A stretch of DNA of 34,370 bases from Ignavibacteriales bacterium (GTDB lineage Bacteria > Bacteroidota > Ignavibacteria > UBA10030), in the NCBI GenBank assembly GCA_016193365.1, contig JACPSI010000046.1:1-34370 (forward strand), read 5' to 3'. The first letter of the stretch is position 1, and each line of letters begins with the position of its first letter. A program made the position numbers and the translations under genes. Positions 8,301-16,360 of the stretch are shown piece by piece. The notes below the pieces were generated by a model. It saw only the letters and a list, made by a program, of their open reading frames with translations, ran no database searches and was not told the DNA's origin.

Positions 8301-9584
8301 GTGATGACGTCCGCGCAATCCCTTCAGGAAGAAACCCAACGGCTCAAAAGAGCTGTCGAAGAGCTTTCCATTTTGAACGACCTTGCGCGCGCCATCGGCA
8401 GCACGTTGAACCTTGAAGAGATCATGCAGACGATTATCCGCCGCTCTCTTCGCGCGGTCCAGGCTGAACAGGGCGTTATTACGCTTGTCGACAAGAAAAA
8501 CAGCGAGCCAACAAAAACGCTCGTCCGGGCCATGGTGAGCTCCAGCGACCATGTGGAATTCCATCTTCATCAGGCATTGCTCGGATGGATGCACCTGAAC
8601 ATGAAACCTCTGTTGGTCGACAACCCTAAACAGGATGAACGATTCCGCGGCGTGCGGTGGGACGAGTCCGTGAATTCCCTGCTCTGTGTTCCCTTGCTGG
8701 TGAAGTCCGAACTCCGTGGCGTGTTAACAGTTTATAATAAGAAGGACGTCAACAAATTCAACGCCGACGACCAACGCCTGCTCGCGATCATCGCGGCGCA
8801 GTCCGCACAGGTCATTGAAAACGCCCGCCTCTATGACGAGGAAAAACATTATCTCAAAATGCAGGAAGAAGTCCGGCTTGCGGCAAAGATTCAAATGGAC
8901 CTGTTGCCGAACGAAATGCCCAAGCTCGACGCCTATGAGATCGTGGGAAAGACAATTCCTGCCCAAACGGTCGGCGGAGATTATTTTGACTTTATCAGGG
9001 TCGACGGCGACCGTCTTGCCATTTGCCTGGGAGACGTGACCGGTAAGGGCCTTCCCGCTTCCCTCCTGATGGCGAACCTCCAGGCAACACTCCGCGGGCA
9101 GACGCTTGTTGCACGCGAACCCCGTGAGTGTCTCACCCGCTCGAACAAGCTGCTCTACGAAAGCACGAGCCCGGAAAAATTCGCGACCTTGTTCTACGGA
9201 ATTCTGGACAACAAGCGTCATGCGATGTCCTTTTCCAACGCCGGCCACGACCATCCTTTCCTCATTTCCGCAGACGGGTCGGTGAAGCGGCTGGGCACGG
9301 GAGGGATGATGCTGGGTGCATTCGATTCGTTTTCTTTTGAAGATGAGAATGTGCTGATTCAGCCTGCAGACATGCTCGTCATTTACTCAGACGGCATTCC
9401 GGAAGCCATGAACACGTCCGGGGAACAATATAGCGAAGAGCGTTTGACAAAGTTTTTGGTCGAACACCGTAACCTTACACCGAATGGATTGCTCGAAAGT
9501 TTGGTGCGTGAGGTCCGGGAGTATGCCGGGGCCCAGCCGCAATCTGACGACATGACCATCGTCATTATCAAAAGAGCGCCATGA
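8301..9584 (+). CDS. GAF-domain PP2C phosphatase, RsbU/SpoIIE type
   Basis: This 427-residue cytoplasmic protein has a short coiled-coil N-terminus (about 5-25), a GAF sensor domain (about 28-180), a linker helix, and a SpoIIE-type PP2C phosphatase domain (about 195-425). Metal-binding motifs are present: GGDYFDF, GDVTGKGLPASLL, YSDGIPEAM and SDDMTIVI. Such enzymes dephosphorylate a STAS anti-anti-sigma protein and so release it to bind its RsbW kinase. A matching STAS/RsbW pair lies 6 kb downstream. The start is GTG at 8301 with an ATG one codon later, so the exact start is ambiguous by one residue. Its stop overlaps the next kinase start (ATGA at 9581-9584), implying coupled synthesis of phosphatase and kinase. 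Confidence 0.88.
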   Translation: MMTSAQSLQEETQRLKRAVEELSILNDLARAIGSTLNLEEIMQTIIRRSLRAVQAEQGVITLVDKKNSEPTKTLVRAMVSSSDHVEFHLHQALLGWMHLNMKPLLVDNPKQDERFRGVRWDESVNSLLCVPLLVKSELRGVLTVYNKKDVNKFNADDQRLLAIIAAQSAQVIENARLYDEEKHYLKMQEEVRLAAKIQMDLLPNEMPKLDAYEIVGKTIPAQTVGGDYFDFIRVDGDRLAICLGDVTGKGLPASLLMANLQATLRGQTLVAREPRECLTRSNKLLYESTSPEKFATLFYGILDNKRHAMSFSNAGHDHPFLISADGSVKRLGTGGMMLGAFDSFSFEDENVLIQPADMLVIYSDGIPEAMNTSGEQYSEERLTKFLVEHRNLTPNGLLESLVREVREYAGAQPQSDDMTIVIIKRAP

Positions 9585-11905
9585 TTGGAAAAACGATACT
9601 CCATTACAAGATCCTCGAGCAACTGGGCGAGGGGGGCATGGGTGTCGTGTACAAAGCGCTCGACCTGAAACTCGACCGCCATGTGGCATTGAAGTTCCTG
9701 CCGCCGCATCTGCTCAAATCACAGGAAGATGTGACACGCCTTGAGCAGGAAGCAAGGGCCCTTTCAACGCTCAACCATCCCAACATCGCAACGATTCACG
9801 ATATCGAGCAGCCGGAGGGACAGGTATTTCTCGACCTCGAGTATCTCCCCGGAGGAACGCTGAGGACAAAACTTGAAGAGTTCAAAGAATCCGGCCGCTC
9901 CTTTTCCACGCAACGAATCCTGCGGTATGGTGTCGAGATCCTTGAAGGTCTGAGCCACGCGCATCGACGGGGAATTATTCACCGCGACGTGAAGACCGAC
10001 AACATGATGCTCACCGACGACGGAAGGGTTAAAATCACCGACTTTGGACTGGCGAAATTCAAAGGCAAGCCCACGCTGGAGAAAGGCCACACGGTGGGCA
10101 CTGTCGCCTACATGTCTCCCGAGCAAATCCGCGGGGAAGAGATTGACCATCGGTCGGACCTTTTTTCCTTCGGCATTGTCCTGTTCGAGTTACTGACGGG
10201 GCAGTTCCCCTTCCGGGGCGAACATGAAGCAGCTTTTGGATACTCTATTCTTAATGAGGCTCCTCTTTCGGGAAAATCTTTGCGTCCCGACATGCCTGAA
10301 TCGTTGGAAGGAATCATTGCACGGTGCCTTCAAAAAAGAAAAGAAGATCGGTATCAGTCTGCGGATGAAGTTCTTCATGAGCTCAGGACAGTCCTCCATC
10401 GCGCAGAGGGATACGCCATCCCAAAAAACCTTGCCCGAGTCCTTCGGCCATTGGTCGTAGCGGTTTTGCTGCTAGTTCTCGTCGGCGGATATTTCCTGTT
10501 GAAGAGCCCTTCCGGGGTTCCCGCCCAGCAATCGATCGTTGTCCTTCCTTTCGCCAATTTGAGCGACGCAAAGGATGATGAATACTTCAGCCGCGGCATG
10601 ACCGAAGACATCATCACCCAGCTCTCAAAAACCAGCAACCTGCGGATCATCTCCTTCACGTCCTCACTTGACAGAGAAGGGAAGACTCAGAAAATTCAGT
10701 CTGAGGTGAGCAAGTCCGGTGTCACGGCAGTTCTTCAAGGGAGCGTACGGAAGGCTGAAAACCGTGCGCGCATCACCGCTCAGCTTATGGATGCTGTGTC
10801 GAACGCGACGCTCTGGGCGGAGACTTACGACAGGGAATTAAAAGATATTTTCGACGTTCAAAACGAGGTGGCGTCTCGCATTGCGTCTGCACTTCAATCG
10901 AAGCTTTCATCCAACGAACCACCCGAGCCTGCCTCAGCCCAGAAAGAAGACATTGAGGCATACAACCTTTACCTGCAGGGGCGATATTTTTGGAACAAGC
11001 GAACGGCTGAGGGCCTGAACAAGGCCATCGAGTATTTCCAGCTCGCAATCGAAAAGGACCCCTCCTACGCACGCGGATACGCCGGCCTGGCGGACGCCTA
11101 CGTCGTTCTCGCTTCCAACACGTTTGCTCCTCCAAACGATGTTATGCCGAAAGCAAAAGCAGCAGCAACAAAAGCACTGAGCCTCGACAACGCGCTGACC
11201 GAAGCGCATGCTTCCCTCGCGATGGTAGCCTTTTGGTTCGAATGGGACAAAGCAACCGCGGAGAGGGAATTCAAAAAAGCAATCGAGCTGAATCCAAACT
11301 ACGCGACGGCGCGTCAGTGGTACGCCTGGTTTCTGGCTACTACTGGGCACTCGAAAGAGGCAATCCAGGAGATTACGAAAGCACGGGACCTCGAGCCCCT
11401 CTCTTTGATCATCAACACAGAGGTCGGCGCCATTCATTATTTCGCGGGCTCTTTTGAACAGGAGATCGAGCATTACCGGCGCACTCTTGAAATGGACCCG
11501 ACATTCGCCCTTGCGCACATGCATCTGGGGTTTGCCTACCTTGCAGACGAGAATTACGGCGATGCGATTCGAGAGCTTGAATCCGCCGTTCGGTTGTCGG
11601 ACAACAACCCGACTATGGTCGCGGCGCTGGGGAGTGCCCTGGCTGAAGCGGACAAACGCGATCTGGCAGAACAATTCTTTGCCCTTCTTGTAAAGATGTC
11701 CAAAGAAAAATATGTCTCGCCAGCGCACCTTGCCGGGCTTAGTGCTGCTCTCGGCCGGAAAGATGAAGCAATCTCCTACTTGAACAAAGCCCTCGATGAG
11801 AGGTCAACCTCGCTCGTCTGGATAAAGATGGGAAGAGGTTTCGCCTCGCTCAGGTCCGACCCCAGGTTTACTACATTCCTGGCCAAGATTACGCTGGAAA
11901 AATGA
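9581..11905 (+). CDS. Transmembrane Ser/Thr kinase with TolB-like and TPR domains (kinase 1)
   Basis: This 774-residue protein has a eukaryotic-type kinase domain (about 9-275) with glycine loop GEGGMG, VALK lysine (K38), HRDVKTDN (catalytic D136), DFG (154-156), MSPEQ and RSDLFSFG. It is therefore predicted active. One membrane helix follows (about 289-307). The outer part starts with SIVVLPFANLS and GMTEDIITQLSK, a TolB N-terminal-like fold (about 318-440) also seen in cyclase and kinase receptors. TPR-type helical repeats fill about 455-760, with signatures such as DPSYARGYAGLADAY and DPTFALAHMHLGFAYL. The kinase domain faces the cytoplasm and the TPR region the periplasm. It is translationally coupled to the phosphatase gene. 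Targets are unknown; the STAS protein downstream is one possibility. Confidence 0.88.
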   Translation: MIGKTILHYKILEQLGEGGMGVVYKALDLKLDRHVALKFLPPHLLKSQEDVTRLEQEARALSTLNHPNIATIHDIEQPEGQVFLDLEYLPGGTLRTKLEEFKESGRSFSTQRILRYGVEILEGLSHAHRRGIIHRDVKTDNMMLTDDGRVKITDFGLAKFKGKPTLEKGHTVGTVAYMSPEQIRGEEIDHRSDLFSFGIVLFELLTGQFPFRGEHEAAFGYSILNEAPLSGKSLRPDMPESLEGIIARCLQKRKEDRYQSADEVLHELRTVLHRAEGYAIPKNLARVLRPLVVAVLLLVLVGGYFLLKSPSGVPAQQSIVVLPFANLSDAKDDEYFSRGMTEDIITQLSKTSNLRIISFTSSLDREGKTQKIQSEVSKSGVTAVLQGSVRKAENRARITAQLMDAVSNATLWAETYDRELKDIFDVQNEVASRIASALQSKLSSNEPPEPASAQKEDIEAYNLYLQGRYFWNKRTAEGLNKAIEYFQLAIEKDPSYARGYAGLADAYVVLASNTFAPPNDVMPKAKAAATKALSLDNALTEAHASLAMVAFWFEWDKATAEREFKKAIELNPNYATARQWYAWFLATTGHSKEAIQEITKARDLEPLSLIINTEVGAIHYFAGSFEQEIEHYRRTLEMDPTFALAHMHLGFAYLADENYGDAIRELESAVRLSDNNPTMVAALGSALAEADKRDLAEQFFALLVKMSKEKYVSPAHLAGLSAALGRKDEAISYLNKALDERSTSLVWIKMGRGFASLRSDPRFTTFLAKITLEK

Positions 11906-11948
11906 CCTCCCCTTGAATTCACCGCCACTGTTTGCGGGAGGCGCAAAC

Positions 11949-12095
11949 ATGATAGGGCAAACAGTATCCCACTATAGAATCCTGGAAAAGCTCGGCAAAG
12001 GCGGAACGTCCCAAAATTCCCTGCGAGCGCTTTGTGCGAGCAACTGGAATTTTGCGGATCCGACGAAACGAAGCTTAGGCGGAGGCGTGTTATGA
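11949..12095 (+). pseudogene. Decayed kinase N-terminus, now a 48-codon leader ORF
   Basis: From ATG 11949 the first 20 codons (MIGQTVSHYRILEKLGKGGT) match the start of kinase 2 almost residue for residue, and kinase 1 less closely. They also share a GGAGGCG-like leader. Similarity stops inside the glycine-rich loop, where GMG should follow, and is replaced by a short segment holding an inverted repeat. The frame then runs to a TGA at 12093-12095 that overlaps the kinase 2 ATG (ATGA). This looks like a truncated duplicate. As it stands, it could be translated as a leader peptide coupled to kinase 2. Confidence 0.65.
12012..12054. repeat. Inverted repeat in the kinase remnant
   Basis: CAAAATTCC (12012-12020) and GGAATTTTG (12046-12054) are perfect 9-bp inverted arms around a 25-base centre. 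The centre contains GCGAGC twice. The element starts just where homology to the kinase gene ends, so it may be a small inserted palindromic repeat. Other copies are not visible in this window, so its repetitive nature is unproven. Confidence 0.5.
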
Positions 12096-14659
12096 TCGGC
12101 CAAACTATATCTCACTATAAGATCCTCGAAAAACTCGGCGAAGGAGGAATGGGTGCCGTCTACAAGGCCGAAGACACCAAGCTCCGCCGATCCGTGGCCT
12201 TAAAATTCCTTACTCCTGAAATGACTCGCGACAAAGAAGCCAAAAGTCGCTTCATCCAGGAAGCTCAGGCAGCATCGGCGCTCGACCATCCGAATATCGC
12301 CGTCGTACACGAAATCGACGACACAGATGATGGACGCTCGTTCATTTGTATGGCATACTACGACGGCAAAACTCTCAAGGATCAGATTGAAGAAGGGCCT
12401 TTCGGGATCGATAAAGCAATCCGTGTGTCCATTCAAATTGCGGACGGCCTGCAGCGAGCTCATGAAGCCGGCATCGTTCATCGCGATATCAAGCCGGCAA
12501 ATATTATACTTACAGAGCGAGGCGACGTGAAGATTGTCGACTTCGGCGTGGCAAAACTCTCATCGCAAACGCGCGGAAGTTCAACCACCACTGGCGGGAC
12601 AGCGGCGTATATGTCTCCCGAGCAGGCACAGGGTATAAACGTGGATGCCAGAAGCGATTTATTTTCGCTCGGTGTCGTGATGTACGAAATGGTGACAGGC
12701 AAAAGACCCTTTGTTGCTGAGCATGAGGCCGCCCTGATGTATTCCATTGTGAACATCGAACCGTCCCCGCTCTCGGCTGTTCGGCAAGACATTTCAAAAG
12801 AAGTCGAAGCCGTTATTCTCAAACTTCTCGAGAAGGATCCATCAAAGAGATATCAAACCGCTTCTGAAGTCCGGTCGCAGCTGAGACATCTGATCGGGTT
12901 TACGGAATCCACCCGAAAGTTCCTTCTCCAGCCGAACATCATCGTCGATAGAAAGTTGGTCATCTCCGCAGCGATTCTTGTCATCCTCGCCGCAATCATC
13001 GCTTTTCCGAAAACAAGAAATATGGCTGAGCGATTGTTGGGCCTGGGTGCCATCCCGGCGGAAAAATATGTCGCCGTCCTCCCTTTCAGCGCCGTCGGCG
13101 GCGACTCAGCAAGCCAGGCATTTTGCGACGGCCTCATGGAAACTCTCACCAGTAAATTGACACAGCTGCAAAAACCTAAGACGGCGTACTGGGTGGTTGC
13201 TGCAAGTGAAATCCGCCAACGTAAGGTGTCGAGTCCCACCGACGCCGGGAAGTCGTTTGGGGTCACGCTCGCCGTCACCGGCAGTGTTCAACGCCGTGAC
13301 CATCAGGTTCGCGTAACGATAAACCTTGTTGAAGCCGCTACGGGAAAACAGCTCGAATCAGCCATTATCGACAAGTACCTCACCTCTCTTGCCGATTTGC
13401 AGGACGAAGCAGCTCTTACAGTTGCAGAAATGTTTGGTCTCGAAATCCAGCCACAGGACCTCCAGGTGTTGTCAGCAGGCAAGACTCTCGCTTCGCAAGC
13501 CTATCATTTCTATCTGCAAGGCCGCGGGTATTTGCAGAATTATCAGAAAGTATCAAACATCGACCTTGCCGTCCAAATGTTTCAGAACGCCCTGAAAGAG
13601 GACTCGATGTACGCACTTGCGTATGCCGGTCTCGGAGAGGCATACTGGCGAAAATTCGAGGCGACCAAGGATAAGCAGTGGGTCACTCCTGCCGTCCATT
13701 CCGTGGACAAAGCCATTCGTCTCAATGATCAACTTGCTCCGATTCATTTTACGATGGGATTGGTTCAAAAAGGCACGGGAGACTACGATGGGGCCGTCAT
13801 CGAGTTTCAAAGGACTATTGAATTAGACAGCCTCAATGGTGACGCTTATCGTGAACTGGCCGACACCTACGTGCGGCAACAGAGTCTGTTCTTTGCAGAG
13901 GCCACGTTCAAAAAATCGATCGGCATGAAGCCATCGTACTGGGCGGGTTACAGTGATTTGGGAGGATTCTATTATCGTCAAAAGCGATACGACGAAGCAA
14001 TACAACAGTTCCAACGTGTCGCAGAGTTAACTCCCGATAACGCTCGCGTCTATAGTGCCCTTGGCGGAACTTATTTTGCCGCGGGCAAACCGGCTGAAGC
14101 CGTTGAATTCCTCGAGAAATCGGTGTCGATGGAGCCAACCCATGCAGGGTTTTCAAATCTCGCAACGCTATATTTCTTTGACCGAAGCTATGCAAACGCT
14201 ATTCGGTCATATGAAAAAGCTCTTGCCTTAAACGACAAGGATTACCGTGTGTGGGGAAATCTGGCTTCATGCTATTTTTGGTCAGGCCAGCGCGCACAGG
14301 CTATGAGAAACTTTGAACGTGCTGTTGAAAAAGCTGAGGAATTACGGAAGGTCAATCCGCGCGATGCTGTCGTGTTGAGCCATCTCGCTGATTACTATTC
14401 AATGCTCGGCAAGATGACTCAGGCCCTCAGCCTTATCGGCCAGTCGCTGAAACTTGCACCGGAAGCTGTGGACATCATCAGACGTTCCGCAGACGTCTAC
14501 GAACAGATTGGACAACGCGACCAGGCGTTCAGGCAACTTGAGCTGGCACTACGAAAAGGAACAACGTTGCAGGAACTTGAACGCGCACCGGCGTTGAAAG
14601 AGTTGCGCTCTGACCCACGCTACAAGAGTTTGGTTGAACGACAGGGCAAAAAGCCCTAA
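12092..14659 (+). CDS. Transmembrane Ser/Thr kinase with TolB-like and TPR domains (kinase 2)
   Basis: Start chosen at ATG 12092 because the kinase fold begins there (MIGQTISHYKILEKLGEGGMG) and GGAGG lies about 7 bp upstream; a 20-codon extension from 12032 is not family-like. The 855-residue protein has an active-looking kinase domain: K38 in VALK, HRDIKPAN with D132, DFG at 150-152, MSPEQ. A membrane helix spans about 288-305. A TolB-like segment follows (YVAVLPFSAVGGDSA then GLMETLTSKL, about 325-450). A long TPR array fills about 470-840, with units such as DSMYALAYAGLGEAYW and PDNARVYSALGGTYFAAG. Same architecture as kinase 1, so the pair likely arose by duplication. The periplasmic TPR region suggests protein sensing in the envelope. 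Substrate unknown. Confidence 0.88.
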   Translation: MIGQTISHYKILEKLGEGGMGAVYKAEDTKLRRSVALKFLTPEMTRDKEAKSRFIQEAQAASALDHPNIAVVHEIDDTDDGRSFICMAYYDGKTLKDQIEEGPFGIDKAIRVSIQIADGLQRAHEAGIVHRDIKPANIILTERGDVKIVDFGVAKLSSQTRGSSTTTGGTAAYMSPEQAQGINVDARSDLFSLGVVMYEMVTGKRPFVAEHEAALMYSIVNIEPSPLSAVRQDISKEVEAVILKLLEKDPSKRYQTASEVRSQLRHLIGFTESTRKFLLQPNIIVDRKLVISAAILVILAAIIAFPKTRNMAERLLGLGAIPAEKYVAVLPFSAVGGDSASQAFCDGLMETLTSKLTQLQKPKTAYWVVAASEIRQRKVSSPTDAGKSFGVTLAVTGSVQRRDHQVRVTINLVEAATGKQLESAIIDKYLTSLADLQDEAALTVAEMFGLEIQPQDLQVLSAGKTLASQAYHFYLQGRGYLQNYQKVSNIDLAVQMFQNALKEDSMYALAYAGLGEAYWRKFEATKDKQWVTPAVHSVDKAIRLNDQLAPIHFTMGLVQKGTGDYDGAVIEFQRTIELDSLNGDAYRELADTYVRQQSLFFAEATFKKSIGMKPSYWAGYSDLGGFYYRQKRYDEAIQQFQRVAELTPDNARVYSALGGTYFAAGKPAEAVEFLEKSVSMEPTHAGFSNLATLYFFDRSYANAIRSYEKALALNDKDYRVWGNLASCYFWSGQRAQAMRNFERAVEKAEELRKVNPRDAVVLSHLADYYSMLGKMTQALSLIGQSLKLAPEAVDIIRRSADVYEQIGQRDQAFRQLELALRKGTTLQELERAPALKELRSDPRYKSLVERQGKKP

Positions 14660-14693
14660 CAACAATCACATTCCAAACCAAGGGAGGCGACCC

Positions 14694-15023
14694 ATGGTAC
14701 ATCCAAACAAGTATCAAACCGGACAGCTGATTAGAGTGTTCTGTCCCACCAGCAATGGTTGCATCGTTGATCCGGGATCCGTTCAAGTTGGCACAGCAGC
14801 CATAGATGTTGAATGGAGAAACGAAACGCAGGACGAAATAGAAGTGTTCGTTCTTTCCCGTCATCTCGGTAGACCCAAACCGATCACAATCAATCCGAGT
14901 GATACTGGTAGAATCAAGGTTCACCCAAAGGTACCAACGGGCAGGTTCACCTACGCCATTTACTGTCATCAAACAAACAGCTTTGCCGTCGGCGGCTCGG
15001 AGCCAGAAATGATTGTGCCGTAG
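14694..15023 (+). CDS. Small beta-rich protein of unknown function
   Basis: Start chosen at ATG 14694 because AGGGAGGCG lies 3-11 bp upstream; the longer frame would overlap the end of kinase 2. The 109 residues are almost all beta-strand-like, with no signal peptide and no membrane segment. Sequence near 50-90 (VEWRNETQDEIEVFVLS, then SDTGRIKVHPKVPTGRFTY) and the end YAIYCHQTNSFAVGGSEPEM recall a cupredoxin-like sandwich, but a proper copper set is not evident. It lies between kinase 2 and the RsbW-like gene in the same direction with short gaps, so it probably belongs to the same signalling unit. I do not recognise the family. The CDS call is good and the fold is a weak guess. Confidence 0.7.
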   Translation: MVHPNKYQTGQLIRVFCPTSNGCIVDPGSVQVGTAAIDVEWRNETQDEIEVFVLSRHLGRPKPITINPSDTGRIKVHPKVPTGRFTYAIYCHQTNSFAVGGSEPEMIVP

Positions 15024-15033
15024 CAGGCGTTCC

Positions 15034-15438
15034 ATGCAAAAATCGTTTACGCGCTCGACAAAAGCTCTCGATGAAATTTTTGATTTTATCGGGACATTTT
15101 TTCGCGAACATAAAGTTGGCAAAGAGGTTGCGTTTTCGATTAAGTTTGCGGTCGAAGAGCTTTTCACGAACTTTGTGAAATACAACCTCACCAGCAAGTC
15201 AGAGATCTCTCTTAACCTCTCGATAGAGGGAAAGAACCTTGTTGTTCGCCTGATGGATTCAGAAGCGCAGCCGTTCGATCCGACGAAAGCCCCCGACCCC
15301 GACCTGCACGCACCTCTGGAACAGCGCCGGGCCGGGGGGCTTGGAATCTTTCTTGTGAAGCGGATGATAGATAAAATTGAATACCATCATACTGATAAAA
15401 TGAGTACTATTACCCTCGTGCAATCGCTGGAGAAGTAA
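15034..15438 (+). CDS. RsbW-like anti-sigma regulatory kinase (HATPase_c_2)
   Basis: This 134-residue single-domain GHKL ATPase-type protein has N-box FAVEELFTNFVKY (about 36-48, with E and N metal and ATP residues), G1-like LMDSEAQPFDP (about 75-85) and G2-like RRAGGLGIFLVKRMID (about 99-114). Proteins of this type bind a sigma factor or another target and phosphorylate a STAS partner on serine. Start 15034 was chosen because the domain begins with the following strand; seven extra upstream codons overlap the previous gene. The STAS gene starts one base after its stop, the classic RsbW/RsbV pairing though in the reverse order. The target is not shown: no sigmaB-type factor is present, only an ECF factor. 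Confidence 0.88.
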   Translation: MQKSFTRSTKALDEIFDFIGTFFREHKVGKEVAFSIKFAVEELFTNFVKYNLTSKSEISLNLSIEGKNLVVRLMDSEAQPFDPTKAPDPDLHAPLEQRRAGGLGIFLVKRMIDKIEYHHTDKMSTITLVQSLEK

Positions 15439-15439
15439 C

Positions 15440-15724
15440 ATGTTCAAGATTATGCTGGATAATCAGGGAATTGTTCGTCTTCAGGGCAGACTCGATGCAT
15501 CCCAGGCAGAAGAAGCTACGAAAGAGCTTTTGAAGGTCACGAAGTCTGCTGTCGTAGATTTCCGGGAACTCGAATACATCTCAAGCGCCGGGCTGGGCGT
15601 CCTGATCGCCGCTCAAAAAAGGCTGAAAGAATCGGGCCATAGCCTGACACTCACAAACATGAACAACCATATCCGTGACGTCTTTCGCTACGCTCGATTT
15701 GACCTGATCTTCAAGGTCGAATAA
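15440..15724 (+). CDS. STAS-domain anti-anti-sigma factor (RsbV/SpoIIAA-like)
   Basis: This 94-residue protein is a lone STAS domain. The phospho-acceptor loop is EYISSAGLGVLIAAQKRL (about 48-65), in which one of the two serines before AGLG is the expected RsbW phosphorylation site. In the unphosphorylated state it should capture the RsbW-like kinase encoded one base upstream. The two SpoIIE phosphatases at 8301 and 21755 are candidate activators. A GGAGAAG ribosome-binding site lies in the last codons of the preceding gene, so translation is coupled. No sensor domain is attached. Confidence 0.9.
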   Translation: MFKIMLDNQGIVRLQGRLDASQAEEATKELLKVTKSAVVDFRELEYISSAGLGVLIAAQKRLKESGHSLTLTNMNNHIRDVFRYARFDLIFKVE

Positions 15725-15823
15725 TCTTCAGACCCTCGAATTCCTTGCGTTTTCGGCGTTTTTGGGTGAATTGGAGAAATATCACGACTTTCTGACCAAC
15801 TTTATCGACCTTCGATTGTATTT

Positions 15824-16360
15824 ATGAATGATAAGTCCGATTCCGTTCTGGTCAAGGAGTGCCTGTCGGGGATCAAAAAGTCGTTTGAAATCTTGGTCGA
15901 CAGGTATCAGAAGCCTGTCTTTAACGTTGCCTTCAGAATCATCAATAATTATGACGACGCAGCCGAGATTGCTCAAACAACGTTCATCAAAGCTTTCGAA
16001 AACCTTAGCACCTTTGACACCAAACGTAAGTTCTTCAGCTGGCTGTACCGCATTGCGACAAACGAGTCGCTGAACTATCTCAAAGCGCGAAAACAACATG
16101 AACTGCTCAGCGATGACCATGTTTCACACGACCAGACGCCGGACGAGAAGTTTGACGACGCTGAGAGTGATGAACAACTCCAGACTGCACTCATGCAATT
16201 GAACCCTGATTACAGAATTGTCCTGGTTCTCTGCCATTTTCACAATCTATCATACAAAGAAATCAGTTCGATTTTGGATGTTCCTGAAAAAACCGTCAAA
16301 TCAAGATTATTCTCAGCTCGCAAGAACCTTAAGGAACTTCTCGAACGAGAGAACATATGA
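15824..16360 (+). CDS. ECF-type RNA polymerase sigma factor
   Basis: This 178-residue protein has sigma region 2 (about 20-90): YQKPVFNVAFRI, DDAAEIAQTTFIKAFENL, FFSWLYRIATNESLNYLK. Region 4 (about 125-175) has LNPDYRIVLVLCHFHNLSYKEISSILDVPEKTVKSRL, a helix-turn-helix for the -35 element. There is no region 3, which fits the ECF class. It is separated from the STAS gene by 99 bp. I find no convincing promoter there, so either readthrough or an autoregulated ECF promoter is possible. Its stop overlaps the start of the repeat-bearing membrane gene (ATGA at 16357-16360), the usual layout for an ECF sigma and its anti-sigma factor. The regulon is unknown. Confidence 0.93.
   Translation: MNDKSDSVLVKECLSGIKKSFEILVDRYQKPVFNVAFRIINNYDDAAEIAQTTFIKAFENLSTFDTKRKFFSWLYRIATNESLNYLKARKQHELLSDDHVSHDQTPDEKFDDAESDEQLQTALMQLNPDYRIVLVLCHFHNLSYKEISSILDVPEKTVKSRLFSARKNLKELLERENI

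Noticed and set aside
10934-11728. 264-codon minus-strand open frame within kinase 1
   Set aside because: It is antisense to TPR repeats, with unusual composition (Cys and Phe clusters) and no ribosome-binding site.
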